Assembly: GCA_037178855.1 (NCBI GenBank)
Contig: JASJZC010000004.1
Coordinates: 1,054,001-1,118,000, forward strand
Reading direction: 5' to 3'
DNA length: 64,000 bases
Source of the DNA: Oscheius sp. JU75
Taxonomy: Eukaryota > Nematoda > Chromadorea > Rhabditida > Rhabditidae
The notes under the pieces are model-generated. The model saw only the letters and a program-made list of their open reading frames with translations. It made no database searches and was not told where the DNA came from. This document shows, piece by piece, positions 43,596 to 55,432 of the stretch. The position numbers and the translations under genes are program-made. Each line of letters begins with the position of its first letter. The first letter of the stretch is position 1.

Positions 43596-46500
43596 ATGGC
43601 GCTTCTTCACTTCAAAAAACCTTTTACAGACGGGAAGATGCTCTACCGACTGGTAGTACTCGTCCTTCTGCTAACACCTATAGCCATAGCAGCGCCTTCG
43701 CCGGCAAGCTGTCCTCCACTCCCTTCTACATGCTCTTGTGAGCCGGGAAACAGCGGGATGCTGCTCGTTAGCTGTGAAGGAGCTATGCTCCCGAGTCTCT
43801 TCAGGGTAAGTCGTCTTTTCTTACTCCGGCACTTAAATATTCTATAATCCTTCTTTTCCAGGAACTCGGCGCACTACCATTGGAACAACTTCGAATCACG
43901 AAATGCAGCCAGCCGAACCTTGACGTCCTTCCCAAAGGCCCCATTCATTCCTTGGAAATCAGCGAATGTGGAATTCAGCGCATTGACAGCAAGTTAAGGG
44001 TTTTATCAAAAAGTTTCGATCTAATCTGACCGCACGGTGTCATTGTGATGCTGCAGAAGCCTGGGTGTCTCTTGTCGTCCCGTTCGAGCTTTCTTAGCCC
44101 CTACAGTTCTCCAAGAATTTCATCACAAATCATTTTCAGATATTCGCCAACACTGTCAACATGATCGAAGAGATCATACTGTCCAACAACAGCTTGACAG
44201 AAGTCCCTGATTTTGGAACACTGCCTCGTCTGGTCAATCTTGATTTGAATGGGAACAAGGTTGGCTTCGCTGACATTTCCTTCGCAACGCGAACCTTCTG
44301 CAGATTTCGTCGATCCCGGACAGAGTCTTCGCCGGAATTCAGAACATCCAACAGCTACGCATGGAAAGGAACAACATCTGCAGTTTGTCTGACAAGGCTT
44401 TCGTGGAAGTCAAGAACAGCCTTCGTCTTCTCGATCTCAGTGGCAACTGTCTGTCTAAGGTTCCGGCAGTGAATCTCCGCAACAGCCAGAAGCTGATGTT
44501 TCTCGACCTGGCGGACAACGACATCTCCGAGATCAAAGACTTTGAGCTGATGAACATGCCGCTGCTGCAGGAGATCCGGCTGAATAACAACGAGCTTCGC
44601 AGCTTGCAGCCGAGAGCCATAATGAATGTACCCCAGCTGAAATATCTGTTCATTCGAGACAATCTTCTCTCTTCGTTGGATGGTGACAAGCTGCAGGAGC
44701 TGTCACAGCTGGAAGTTCTCGATGTCACCAATAATCGTCTTCCCAAGGTATATTCCTTCTCATCAACCTTCGACGACCTCTTAATTTAGGTCCCTAAGCT
44801 GAAAAACTTTCCCAAGCTGAAGCAGGTTCTTCTGGATGACAATCGTATCGAGCAGATCGACGAGCTGACCTTCTCCAACTGTACACAGCTCCAACTCATC
44901 AGTCTCCAGAACAACAATATTGCCCGCGTCGCCGGGAACAGTTTCGATACGCTCGACCAGATGCAGGTCCTACTTCTGGGAAACAACTCCCTATCTTCAA
45001 TCGGTTAGGCAGCTCCAATGTGTCGACCTGGAAGCTCTTTTTAGACCGCGGCACGCTGGACGGAATGCGGAGTCTGGCCTTTCTCCACGCGAGGAACAAC
45101 TCTATCTCAAAGATCGATCCGCATGCCTTCACGTCTGTGCTAAATCTGCACAGTATCGACCTGGCTCATAACGCCTTGAAGACGATTGAGCCGAAGACCT
45201 TCCAGAATCTGGGCAGACTAATGTGGTTGGACGTCTCCAATAATCATCTTCAAGGATTCGAAAAAGACACTTTCAATCAGAAGATCGAGACTATGCTCTT
45301 AGACGGTATGCCTTGTTCTCCATTTGTTTTTTCTACTAAATGCCTTGTTCAGGAAACGAGTGGGTGTGTGACGAGAAGTTTGACTGGTTCGTGACGTTCT
45401 TGGTAACAAATCGTGTCAGGACCTTCCTTCCCCAGCAGAATGAGATCCAATGCAGCGGCCCAGCACAATATCAAGGAGTTCGTCTCCGTGACCTGATGGT
45501 GAGGAAGGCCAATGACACCATAACGGAAGGAATGAAAACGCTCGGCTTAGATAAACAGGGCCAAAAGTGAGCCTAAAGATTCGATTCTCTATGTAGTTGT
45601 CGATTCAGATCTCTCATCTCGTCTTTCATTCCCGGACTGGAGACGTGGAATCAGGCCGTGAGTGCTCAACAACTCGGCAACATGGCCTCGGGGATTCCGA
45701 TTCTTAACACAATCACTCAAGCTATTCCCTCGTTGCGCACTCTGCCCTTAATGGGCACTTCGCAGACCGGAGCACAGCCCGTTCCCCAGCACAGGAATCT
45801 GAACAACGCCATCGAACAGGTGACTAGGATTAGATCATTTTCATCTAAAGTCTTGTTCAGTTCACAGCACCGATTGTTCGTTTCGCGACTGGCGGCCAGC
45901 CTGTAGCTAGCGACGTCTCGCAGTTCATTCAGTCCATTCCCAACTTTGTCGTCAACATTCCCGGCTTCGGAGATTTCGACTTGAGCAAGATCAACCCGGA
46001 TCTTGTGGACTTTGTCCTCCAGGGTAACACGGTTCCCGGAGTTCCCAAGGAGACCATGGACGGCATCATCCAGAACTACATGAAAAAAGTCTACAACGCT
46101 GCTGCTGCCTCCAAGGCCGGAAAACTTACCAAAGATCAGAAGAAGGCATGCCTTGATTTGTTTCCGATAAAAGATACGAATTCAGTACCTCCTCCCGATG
46201 AATCAGCTGCCCAAGAAGATGGTCCAAAGCGTGATGGCTGGTCAATTATTACCGGGACTGACAGAAGATCAGACGAGAACTGTCACCGAGTATTACGCAA
46301 CAGCTGGTTCGCCAGCCTCCGTATCGTCTGCTGCTGCAGGAGGATCAACGAGCGTAAACCCGGCCGCCGTGGCTGATTTGTGGAAGCTGTTACCGCCCGA
46401 CTACAATATTTCCAAGATTCCCCAGGAGGTCATCGGTGCCGTGATGAAGGGAGAACTTCCCGATTTGAAGCAGTTGCCGACCGATCTTATGGCACATTTC

Positions 46501-47041
46501 CAAGCCAATGCTGACAAAATGGCTTCTATGTTTGCCAAACTTGCTCCTGTAAGTTCTTGTCCTCGTTCATCATCTGTATCACTCGTTTCAGGCGAATGTC
46601 ACGTTAGACGATCTTCTCGCCAAACTGCCTCGATTTGAGAAGCCAATCCTAGCGACGTTTTCGCCTTACGACATCAACAAGCTGTCCAGTGACATGATCC
46701 ATGAGGAGAAAATCAAGGAGACGTCTGAGAAGATGAAGTAAGCCATTCTTTTTGATTCGATGTAATGGTGGAACTTGAGGCTCTACACAGCGATTGCCTT
46801 GGGAGGGATTGGTGGCATTACAATCATTTGCTGCATCTTTCTCGTCGCATATCTGATGAGACATCGTCTGAATAAGACGAGAAGTCCCGAAGAGTCGGCG
46901 CCGGTCGGGACCGACGAAACACTCCTCGGTACCGGCGAAGCAGCCAGTACACCGTCAACGCCGCCGCCTCGAGTCGTGACCACTCCCGGACCGCCGCTGG
47001 CCAACTCGACAATGCGGGATCCCCCGCAGGCAGAAGCTTGA
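43596..47041 (+). CDS. LRR transmembrane protein (LET-4/EGG-6-like)
   Basis: Signal peptide at LYRLVVLVLLLTPIAIA, an N-terminal Cys cap (CPPLPSTCSCEPG), then about a dozen leucine-rich repeats such as LRLLDLSGNCLSKVP, LMFLDLADNDISEI, LQLISLQNNNIARV and LMWLDVSNNHLQGF. A C-terminal cap follows (NEWVCDEKFDWFV ... IQCSG). A roughly 450-residue linker then has loose repeats around VLQGNTVPGVPKE, VMAGQLLPGLTED and VMKGELPDLKQLP. A single membrane helix (IALGGIGGITIICCIFLVAYL) precedes a short cytoplasmic tail rich in Thr/Pro. This resembles nematode apical extracellular-matrix LRR proteins. One intron, 46146-46185, uses GC-AG ends. The acceptor TTCTTAG lies 11 nt before the ATG. Confidence 0.85.
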
Positions 47042-47788
47042 ATTTCCTTCTCATCTAGGGTAGTTCGTTCCATCACTATTTGTGTCTTTTCCCCCTCACT
47101 AGTGCTTTTTCTTACCCCAATTTATTCATTGTATTATTGTAGAATTTTAGCTAGCCACCACATTTTTACCTATTCTGTTTACCTATTACCACTTTTATTA
47201 CACTCGCATTTGCTCACCTTTCCCATCTTGTCAAATTTCACATCTAGTCAGATAAACATTTATCTGACTTTTTTGAGAACAGGAGAGGCTAGGTACAGGT
47301 AAACAACTATCCAAATTGCTTTATTCACAACAATAACAAAAAACTTCAGAGAAGATCCGGTGACGATCTGGTTTTCGTCATCGCTACGTCGACGGAGGAC
47401 TTGGCCGTGGCCATCATCATCTATTCCTTCGGGGTTCTGGGAGTCGCTGCGGCAGGGATTCTTGCTGTCGGATACGCTCAATCGTGACTACTGTTGCTTG
47501 GTGAACGAGAAGGTCAAACAGTCAATTGTTGCTTTTGATGGTAACAGACAGCTGCTGAAGGGAGACTTAGGGAAAACGTATTTTTGGCGCACCCTGTACA
47601 CAGAAATTATTTTTTTCTCGGAATGTCGAATAGATCGTTTTGCACTTTCGAATCCTCTGGCTATCACCCTTACATTGCTCTTGGGATCTGCAAAGTTTTC
47701 CTGGGAGAGGGGTGAGTGTCTTGTTTGCTTCCGGATGATGAGTCTTCGGATCTGTTAGTTTGACACTAGCCTTCGTGGGAAATGGAAC
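47042..47788. other. Intergenic with relics left of the MULE
   Basis: Holds a partial copy of a Cys-rich exon (47455-47512). It also holds an isolated mariner-type end, GGCGCACCCTGTA near 47588-47600, similar to the ends of the element at 26831-28380. No intact gene. Confidence 0.5.
47455..47512 (+). pseudogene. Partial copy of a Cys-rich terminal exon
   Basis: Encodes LLSDTLNRDYCCLVNEK. It corresponds to SLSDTLSRDYCYMVNE at the end of the minus-strand gene at 50954, with about 80 percent matching bases by eye. The stop codon of the other copy is replaced by AAG. Flanking parts of that gene are not evident, so this looks like an inverted duplicate fragment. Confidence 0.6.
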
Positions 47789-47843
47789 TATGGTTTGTTC
47801 AAAAAAAAAGAAGGACTACAGTGTCCCGAAATGCTTACGTGGC
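47789..47843 (+). repeat. MULE left terminal inverted repeat
   Basis: Begins TATGGTTTGTTCAAAAAA and ends GCTTACGTGGC. Inverse partner at 50564-50617. Confidence 0.95.
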
Positions 47844-48138
47844 AAAAAGAGCGAAAATTAACTCGATTTGAAAGGTACTCTAGACGCGCGGGATTTCGGG
47901 TCTGATTCGGTTTGACCAAAATCGATTTCGAACTGTAACGATTTCCGCCAAAATTCGATTTCGCGCTGTTATGATTTTGAACAGATCGATTTCGACATGT
48001 TCGGTTTCGACCAAATTTGTACGTAATCACGTACACGTTTTTCTACTGTGCTTCATAATTGTTTTCTTTTACGTTTTATTACAGTTTTTGTGTTTTCTTT
48101 CTTGCTTTTTTTGTCAATCTGCATATTTTCGCAGAATT

Positions 48139-49958
48139 ATGAAGCCAATTAGGAAGCCCGAGACGATAGATCATCATTTGATGAGGCTGAAAAGGACGAA
48201 CAAGGACGGATCTCGTATCTACAGCTGTTATTACCAGTATGCCTCATTGTTTTCGTCATTTTCTGACATTTACAGGGATAGAATGTACTCTTCTTGTGCA
48301 GCAATAATCAAAAGAAGTGTGACAGGTCAATCTACCATCAAAGTTGCCCACAATCATCCGGCCGACGAGGTACTGAATATTGTAAGCGTACTGCATCCTT
48401 TTCTCATTTTTTTAAAGGCTGAAACCGAGAAAGTAGAACAACGTTTTAAAGCAAGAAGTCAGCCTAAAACGTCTTCGAAAGACATCATTGAAGAATCTCA
48501 ACGCTCCCATTCGGCAGAAGTAATGAGGCTTCTAGGTTTTCATGTATACTTCGTAATCTAACATCGTTTAGGAAGCTATGATAGCCAGCGGCAGAGGATA
48601 TACCGTGCACGAGAGCAAAAATCGGCTGATTTCAAGTTGCTGGATCTCCCTGTCCCAGTATTTCAAGGAGCGACGACAACTACGTCAGGTACAGCTACGT
48701 GTTCAAGCAGTCTGTAAAGTTGAGTTTATAGACGGAAAACGATTTCTACTGAAGGAATTATCTTGCTATGGACAGAGGATCGTCGTTTACGCCTCTGAAA
48801 ACGACCTGCAGCTATTGGAAAAAGCCGATACTGTTTTGGTCGATGGAACGTTCCGAACAGTCCCAAAACCATTTCTCCAGCTTGTCAGCATACATGTATT
48901 TGTAAGTTTTTAATTTCAATCTTATTTCTGCGCTATCAGATCGCAAAAACCATTACGAGGCCCGTTAGTTACATTTTACTGCAATCAAAGAAAGAATCGT
49001 GTTACCAAGCCGCGTTCAAAGAACTGTTTTCTGGCCGGAATATAGTTGTCCGCTACGCAATATCAGGTTAGTTGGCTATTTATCGTTTATTGGTATTGTC
49101 AAACAAGTTTTTAGATATGGAACCAGCCCTGAAAAATTCAATAAAGGCCGCAATTCCCGGATGCAGGCTGCATATCTGCTACTTTCACCTCATATCAAGC
49201 TGGCGAGAGCGATTGACACAAGAAAAGGATCTCCGGGCGGATATAAAACCAGGTGTGCTATTTTTTTGCTTAAATAATTGTTCTATATAGGCGCAAAGTA
49301 TCATAGGTTCTGGCAGAGAATACGAGCTCTCCCATTTTTCCCGCAACAGAAAACGGCAAAGTTGTTTCAGAAGATTTTTGCAGAAGAAGAGGCTACGATA
49401 ACTGCCAGCCTTTTGAGTATGTAGCTTTTGATTCATAATTTTCGAGGGTTTCTTTTTAGACTTTTGTTCATATCTAGAAAAAAATTACATCATGGGATCT
49501 GGAATTCTCACGCCCCGTTTCCCACCGAGCGAGTGGACAATGTTTGGCAGCCCTACGGACGGAATTCCACGAACTACAAACTGCGTTGAGTCTTGGCATC
49601 AGCAGTTGAACGCAAGTTTTTTTTTCTGATGTACATCAGTATTTTTGCAGAAAGTTACTAGTCACGAGTGCCCTCGTCTTTCGAAACTAGTCCAGAAGCT
49701 CATTGATGAAGAGGCCAAAACCGAGAAATACGGAGAAGTGCTGGCAAACTCGCCAAACTTGAAGGTATCCAAATCCTTTTTTTTTAAAAACGGTTTGCTT
49801 AGGTGATACCTGGCCGCAGATTAAAAGAAGAAAGAAAAAATAACATCCTTGACAGCATTTTGAGATCGTCAAAGAAAAAAAATGGAGGAAAAGATGACTA
49901 CACACCTGATCTGGAGGATATCGACAAGGTGGCCGACCAACTTCGCTACTTTCAATGA
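48139..49958 (+). CDS. MULE transposase with FLYWCH zinc finger
   Basis: Starts MKPIRKPETIDHHLMRLK after TTTTCGCAG. The N-terminus is a FLYWCH-type finger spread over exons 1-2 (SRIYSCYYQ, MYSSCAAIIK, AHNHPADE: Cys, Cys, His, His). After a linker ending IYRAREQKSADFKLLDLP, the DDE domain has VLVDGTFRTVPKPF (first Asp), YAISDMEPALKNSI (second Asp), the CRLHICYFHL zinc-like motif and RTTNCVESWHQQL (Glu). About seven introns of 31-50 bp can be spliced with the frame kept open to the stop at 49956-49958. FLYWCH-MULEs are known from many invertebrates. With intact ends and frame it may be active or recently so. Confidence 0.88.
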
Positions 49959-50563
49959 AGCCACTGCTCTTTTTCCTGGCACAAAGCTTTTTCTAGTGTC
50001 ATCTCTTGCCTTGCCTTGAATCTCAATAAATTTGTCTTGATGGTTATCTTTACCGGTTTTCTTGGGGGGAAAACGCAGTTTTATCTTTATCAAGTGACTA
50101 CAGTTGTCATCTAGCCCCTGCTTGCAGCGATCGTCATCATCTGTTAGCAAGAAAATTACTTGAAAAACGGCCAAAAATCGAATAAAAACAAGCTGAGAAT
50201 ACGATAAAAACGATTTGTACGTGATTGCGTACAAATTTGGTCGAAATCGAACATTTCGAAATCGATTTGTTCAAAATCGACTTGCCGCGAAACCGACTGC
50301 GGCGAATTCGAACGCGGGAGAATCGATTTGTTCAAAACTGTCGCAGACCCGGGATTTCAGATAGACTTAATATTTTGGTTTTCAGTCTAGCAGCTTGTTT
50401 TCGGGTTCTCATTCGTTTCTTTTATTTCTAAAGCGTGTCTACTAGCAGCCTTTACCGGAAGCAAACGAAAAACTCCGGAAAACAAAGAGAATGAAGGCTG
50501 TACATTGATGAAAAGAAATTTCAAAAATTGCTAAATTTGAATTTCCGCCCTCCCAGGAGTCCC

Positions 50564-50617
50564 GCCACGTAAGCATTTCGGGACACTGTAGTCCTTCTTT
50601 TTTTTGAACAAACCATA
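50564..50617 (-). repeat. MULE right terminal inverted repeat
   Basis: Inverse of 47789-47843, ending GAACAAACCATA. Confidence 0.95.
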
Positions 50618-50953
50618 CATATTGTTTGAGCAGGTTATTAGTCCAAATTTATCGACCTTTTCAATTTTTGGTTGCGGAGAGTCTTTCGCAACAAAAATAT
50701 GACCTGTTATTTCGGAAAGGAAAGGAAAAACTTACTTTTGTCGCAGTTAAATCTTAGTTTTCTTAGACGACCATCTATCATTATCAACTCTTGATCCGCA
50801 AAAGTATTTGGCATTAAGACATGGCTTCTTCTCACAATCGGCTCTATTTGTTTATGTAGTACCTTCTTTGAAAGTGATTCCATGGTTTCATAAAAGGGTA
50901 TAAAAGTTCGAAATGAGAACAAGGCAGCATACGTCTTCTCCGTTCGCTTTCTA

Positions 50954-52512
50954 CTACTCGTTCACCATGTAACAGTAGTCACGACTCAGCGTATCCGACA
51001 GGGAGCACTGCTGATCCTCACCGCAGGCGCTCTCATTTTGAGCACAAGAATTCGCTGGATTACCTGTGAAAGCGAAATGAAACTCCGGTAGCAATGCTTG
51101 ATATTGTTGAGTTTAGCCGAATAGTTTTCTTTGAATCCATAATTGAACTATTTCCGCAGAAAGAATCCTTATCGCAACCAGTATGATTCTTGCATGTGGT
51201 CTCCCGGTCATATGAATGAACTGTGTGATTATCCTTCCATTTAGAGTAGTACATACTAATGATTTTCTCTGGAAGCTTGATATCAATTTAATTTACTTCT
51301 AAAATACTCACCACAATAAAAAGTAACATTTGTCCCATCACCAAACTCCCAAAGAAGATCCAGATTGTTTCTAATTTCTTTCGAAGGATCAACAATTGGA
51401 GGACGAACAGCGTATTTCCGTTTTCGGTATTACAGTAAGATCTCTCAAGAAGTTCCACATGACCGCAGATCTCTTCTTTTGGACAATCTTCAGTTTCCAA
51501 ACAGTTCTTCGCCACTGTTCCTCCAATCCCAGTAAATGTCATGTGCGGGAAGCAGAACTCCGGACTGCTTCGTCACACGTGTGTTGGGGTAACACAATAG
51601 AAAGTTTTTGAACCGTCTGACAGAAAAGTTTGTGCTTTAGATACCTAGCTACAATCTCTCTACTGACAGCTACATCGGTGTCTGCAGCTAGAGATTCCCG
51701 GTTTGAAAATCCGAAGAATTTTAAAAGAATCGGTCCCTACGCTTACACTTACGGTATTGATCTAACTGTAAGCATTTGTCAGTGTGAATGGTAGGGAAAA
51801 CCTGGATGGCCAGGAGAGGATGACGGGACGCAGGGCGGCTCTACGGGTGCCGCCGAGAAACCAACCTACCCTGGCTCAAACCTGGCCGAAGCTGGCCGAC
51901 ACAAACATTTCGATCAGGTTTGTGATCCCTGGTATGAAGAACCAAGGATGGTATAGGAACTCTACTCACTGTTAGCAGAACACCGAGGGGTGAAGGTACG
52001 TGAGGGTATAGAATGAACTGACCTTCAGAACTGATCCTTGGTACCCTTAACAGTGTCGTTGCATTGGACATAGTTTCCTTTGTCATCGTCTACAGGATCG
52101 AATGAGTCATTGGGACAAAGGGAACTGTCCCTCATCCACTTTCCGTGATCATGCAGAAAAAAAGTCCTTAATTCTTACATAGATCCTTGATAACGGCTGA
52201 AAAGGAGTGAAAGACAAGGGAATGGGACTTACGGACACAGAGGTTCGCCGATTTTTCAATTCAAGCATATAGATTGCCATGTACGGTGCAGTTGTCTTGA
52301 GGCAAGAACAGGCAAGCCCAAAATTGTCCATGTCCAAAATGTCAAACACTTTGTAGCATTACTGCTGTCTGGGTCGGAACAGTATGTGCCAGACGGACAG
52401 ACTATATCGTTCTCATACTGTAGTCCGCCTGTAGTAGTCGCAGTAGTGGTCACAATAGTAGTCAGAACTACTGGAAGCAGACTCCAGAGGAAGAGATTCC
52501 CAGGCAATAACA
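50954..52512 (-). CDS. Cys-rich secreted protein gene(s), structure uncertain
   Basis: Reading right to left: a signal-peptide-like start near 52512 (MLLPGNLFLWSLLPVVLTTI), then VCPSGTYCSDPDSSN and in another frame GLACSCLKTTAPYMAIYM. Next an exon-like stretch with SLCPNDSFDPVDDDKGNYVQ ends KGTKDQF at a stop near 52030. Further left are FGDGTNVTFYCGE, CKNHTGCDKDSFCGN, and a last exon 51063-50954 ending SLSDTLSRDYCYMVNE. Repeated C-x5-C-x4-FCG-like units with N-glycosylation sites suggest an extracellular protein. The joins are not clean. There may be two genes, or one decayed gene. Confidence 0.4.
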
Positions 52513-52570
52513 TCAATTCGAAGTGTCTTCTGAATGTGGTTTTCACGCACACTAATTGTTGGCAAGTCAA

Positions 52571-54479
52571 GTCAGTTTGTGAGACAGCGTCTTTGGGAGA
52601 ATGTTGCTCCTATCAGGGTAGCTCGACTGGCAAACATCAAGCGAACACGTTGCAGTGAGAGGGAAGGACTACTACAGGTAGAAAAATGGAATAGATACAG
52701 AGCAAGGTTCAAGGAAATCAGATGTTATAACTGTCATTGAGCCCCTAGGGGCAATAGCATTACTTGTTGTAGCAAAAGTTTTGTTTTGTTTGGGTTTTAA
52801 AACATGTTTATTGTCGGGTCGTTAAACGGAAAACTCTTGCTTGAAAATGCGAAACGTTCATAATTGGTGAATATATAGCCAGAAAAATATATAGAGGACC
52901 CCGGATAAAGGAGACAATCTTTTGAATACTTTTTTTCTTCAGCTGCCTCACAGGTACTGTCTTCTGTTCATTTGATAGTATACTCAAAAGTCTACCTAGT
53001 TCTGATAGTGCTCCCTACGACCTGTTTCGGATCAATCGTACCCATTCCCTCAATTGAGAATTGTGGTAGTCAAACGGAACCAAACGGAAAATTTAGCCTC
53101 AGAGGATGACCCCATACCATCCATTGGGGTTTGGGCAGTTTTAAAAACTTTGAACTGGCCACTGCTTAGTCCCGTCAATTGACTTGGGTAGTTTGAGAGG
53201 TACCAACTAGTAGCACCGAGTTTTTCGTTTCGAATCTGCGGAAACAGTGGCTTTTCAATTCTATTAAATCAGTGGTCAGGCTGATTTGAACGTTCCCAGG
53301 CAACAACCAACTTTTCACTTTTGCAACCCATGTGAGCCAAACAACTATATTGTACAGAAGCTGTACCATGCTCTTTGTGTATGTAGGAAAATGAACTGTT
53401 TGGACTGGATATATTGGAAGAGTGAGAGGAAGCGTTGTTTTGTTGTTCGGTCCACTGGGAGAACCTGTCGACAGCCACGGACAGCTTTTTGTTACTCTGT
53501 ACACATGGCTAGTCTTCTCCAAAACGGCTTGCCGATCCAGCCATTGATTTGCCTTTTTTCACGTCATTGTGACCCTGGGATAGCTGTAAAAAGGGCGACT
53601 TTTTTCCCTCCAAGCTGTGTACCAGGTGGTCATTCGCGAGCCGAGTTCTTCTGGCTCTTACTTGCCAGTACTTTCCGCGACTTGGTACATCTCAAACTGT
53701 TCCGAGTTTCCTTATCCTGTCCCACTCACCCTTTCCTCTGATTATCTCAGTTTCTCACGTTCTTAGTTTACTTGAGAGAGCATAATTGGGTCGCCCTGAT
53801 CTGACTGTAGGCCTACTTGTTTCCGACCAAACTCTTCTCTCTTCCGACCAAAATCAGCTGATTGTGAGCTCTCAAGCATTTGAAACTTTCTGGATCTCTT
53901 TTGTACTTCTTTCTGACCTCAAAACAAAGAGAAGTAGAGATCGAGAATAGAAAACTGAGTCTGTAGGTAAATGTTTTTCTGACCTGTACTGGTACGAACT
54001 GCCTTTGTCGGAATCCATTTTGCTTCGAAACTTTTTGGTAAAAATGTGCATTGTAATAGGTGTTCTCTTACAAGAGACATAGTCCCGTTCACTCTATCCT
54101 CTAGTGGTAAAACCGTGATCAAACAACAGTATCCTGTAGCTGGAAATCGTCAATGAGCCTCTGGTATCTAACTTCGACTTTTGTTTTCAAACTAGAATTT
54201 ATCGATTTCTAACAAAATCTTGAATATCTAATCAGGTTTAAAAAAGCTGCCTGATTACCCTCAGTCGCGACAGCTACCCAGTTCAAGGAGGTCTGCTGGC
54301 CCTTTTTTTGATTAGTAGCTCCACTGAGGTCTTTTCTCATTTCCCATCAGTTACTCCTTTTTGGCCAAGATATTTGTCCAAAAATGGATCTATCAAACGG
54401 GAAGCACCCAGTTAGAACTAGTGATAATTGAGAAGAGAGCTCGGGAGGCAGTCAATCTGCTATACAGCCACCATTTCAG
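52571..54479. other. Gene-poor interval
   Basis: Open frames here are short, AT-rich and without motifs. I see no supportable gene, RNA or repeat apart from the 5' leader of the F-box-like gene. Confidence 0.45.
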
Positions 54480-54970
54480 ATGTTTCCCTCTCTTACGGCC
54501 CTTCCATACCATCTTCTGATCAAGATCCACAAGCAGATGGACATCTTTACCGAGGTCAACATGTCCAGAACCACCAAGCAATATTCCGACTTTCTCGGTC
54601 ACGTAGACCAGACCCGAATGTACAAGTTTGCTCGTCTTGTTCATCTGCAGAAGGTGGAATTCTGTGAGAAAAAAAGTCTAGTGATCGGTTCAGAAGTATG
54701 GTAAATATTCGTTCCGAGTCGCCTATTGGAGCTCTTCGGACCGCGTGACCGAGGCACTCTCCTGTCCTGGATATATTGAGCTCGTCTTCCGCAAGCAGCA
54801 AGCTAGAACAGCTCGGTACCACGAGGTTGTCACGGAAATGAAGCTGCTGATTCAACAGCTGTCGGATGAGGATAAGCGGATGGTCAAGGAGCGACTGGAA
54901 ATGTACATCGAGAAGAGACAACCGACGAAGCAGATGGGTTGGGTCAGCATTCAGCAAATCAAGCATGCCT

Positions 54971-54972
<2 letters not shown>
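54480..54972 (+). CDS. Small F-box-like protein
   Basis: Two exons, 54480-54653 and 54694-54972, with a 40-bp intron in phase 0; 150 aa. The splice signal ATTTCAG touches the ATG. The N-terminus, MFPSLTALPYHLLIKIHKQM followed by VNMSRTTKQYSDFLG, has the Leu-Pro start and spacing of an F-box, which would bind Skp1. The rest is helical and charged (RMVKERLEMYIEKRQ). F-box families are large in nematodes. Similarity is by pattern only and could be fortuitous. A long GA tract begins right after the stop, and AATAAA is at about 55070. Confidence 0.6.

Positions 54973-54974
<2 letters not shown>

Positions 54975-55039
<65 letters not shown>
54975..55039. repeat. (GA)n microsatellite in a 3' UTR
   Basis: About 32 GA units, three bases after the stop codon of the F-box-like gene, uninterrupted. 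Confidence 0.95.
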
Positions 55040-55043
<4 letters not shown>

Positions 55044-55432
55044 TTTCGTTGCAAAGCTGTGTCATTGTAAATAAACTCTTATTCACCTGATTTAGAAATG
55101 GGCACATTTATGTATGCCATTACTGCAACTATCGGCAGACATTTAGTGTTAGTCTGATACATTTGTATGGTGTTCCTGCTGATTTTTGTTCTGAAAACCC
55201 TTGTAAGATCGGGAAAGTTACAAAAAAGAAACGGAATTTCTTCACATTCAAATCCCCGCCAACTTTGACCGTAATGCGCTGCGGCTCTCTAAAAATTATT
55301 TCTGTTTCTCATTCGCTTCTTTCGCAGCTACTCTTTCTTGGCTTTTTATCCAGATTTCTGTTGTAGAACTTTTACAATTTGGGGAGATTAACGCAGAAAC
55401 AAGGCATGACATATTGTATTTATTCCTATGTA

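Larger units (their letters stand above)
47789..50617 (+). mobile_element. FLYWCH-MULE DNA transposon, apparently complete
   Basis: Nearly perfect 55-bp terminal inverted repeats (47789-47843 and 50564-50617; one A fewer in the A-run) continue inward as more diverged inverted sequence for roughly 200 bp (for example CAAATTTGTACGTAATCACGTAC against GTACGTGATTGCGTACAAATTTG). It encloses one intron-containing transposase gene. I see no clear 8-9-bp target duplication: GGAACTATG on the left and CATATTGTT on the right do not match. Confidence 0.9.

Noticed and set aside
48578..48913. MULE exon read as MIASGRGYTVHESKNRL
   Set aside because: The alternative splice phase gives IYRAREQKSADFKLLDLP, which fits MULE transposases, and keeps the frame into the DDE domain.
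53286..53741. 151-codon plus-strand frame
   Set aside because: Low-complexity composition, no motif, AT-rich third positions and an overlapping antisense frame of similar length.
54556..55107. 183-codon minus-strand frame with a long Ser-Leu repeat
   Set aside because: Translation of the GA microsatellite and the antisense of the F-box-like gene.
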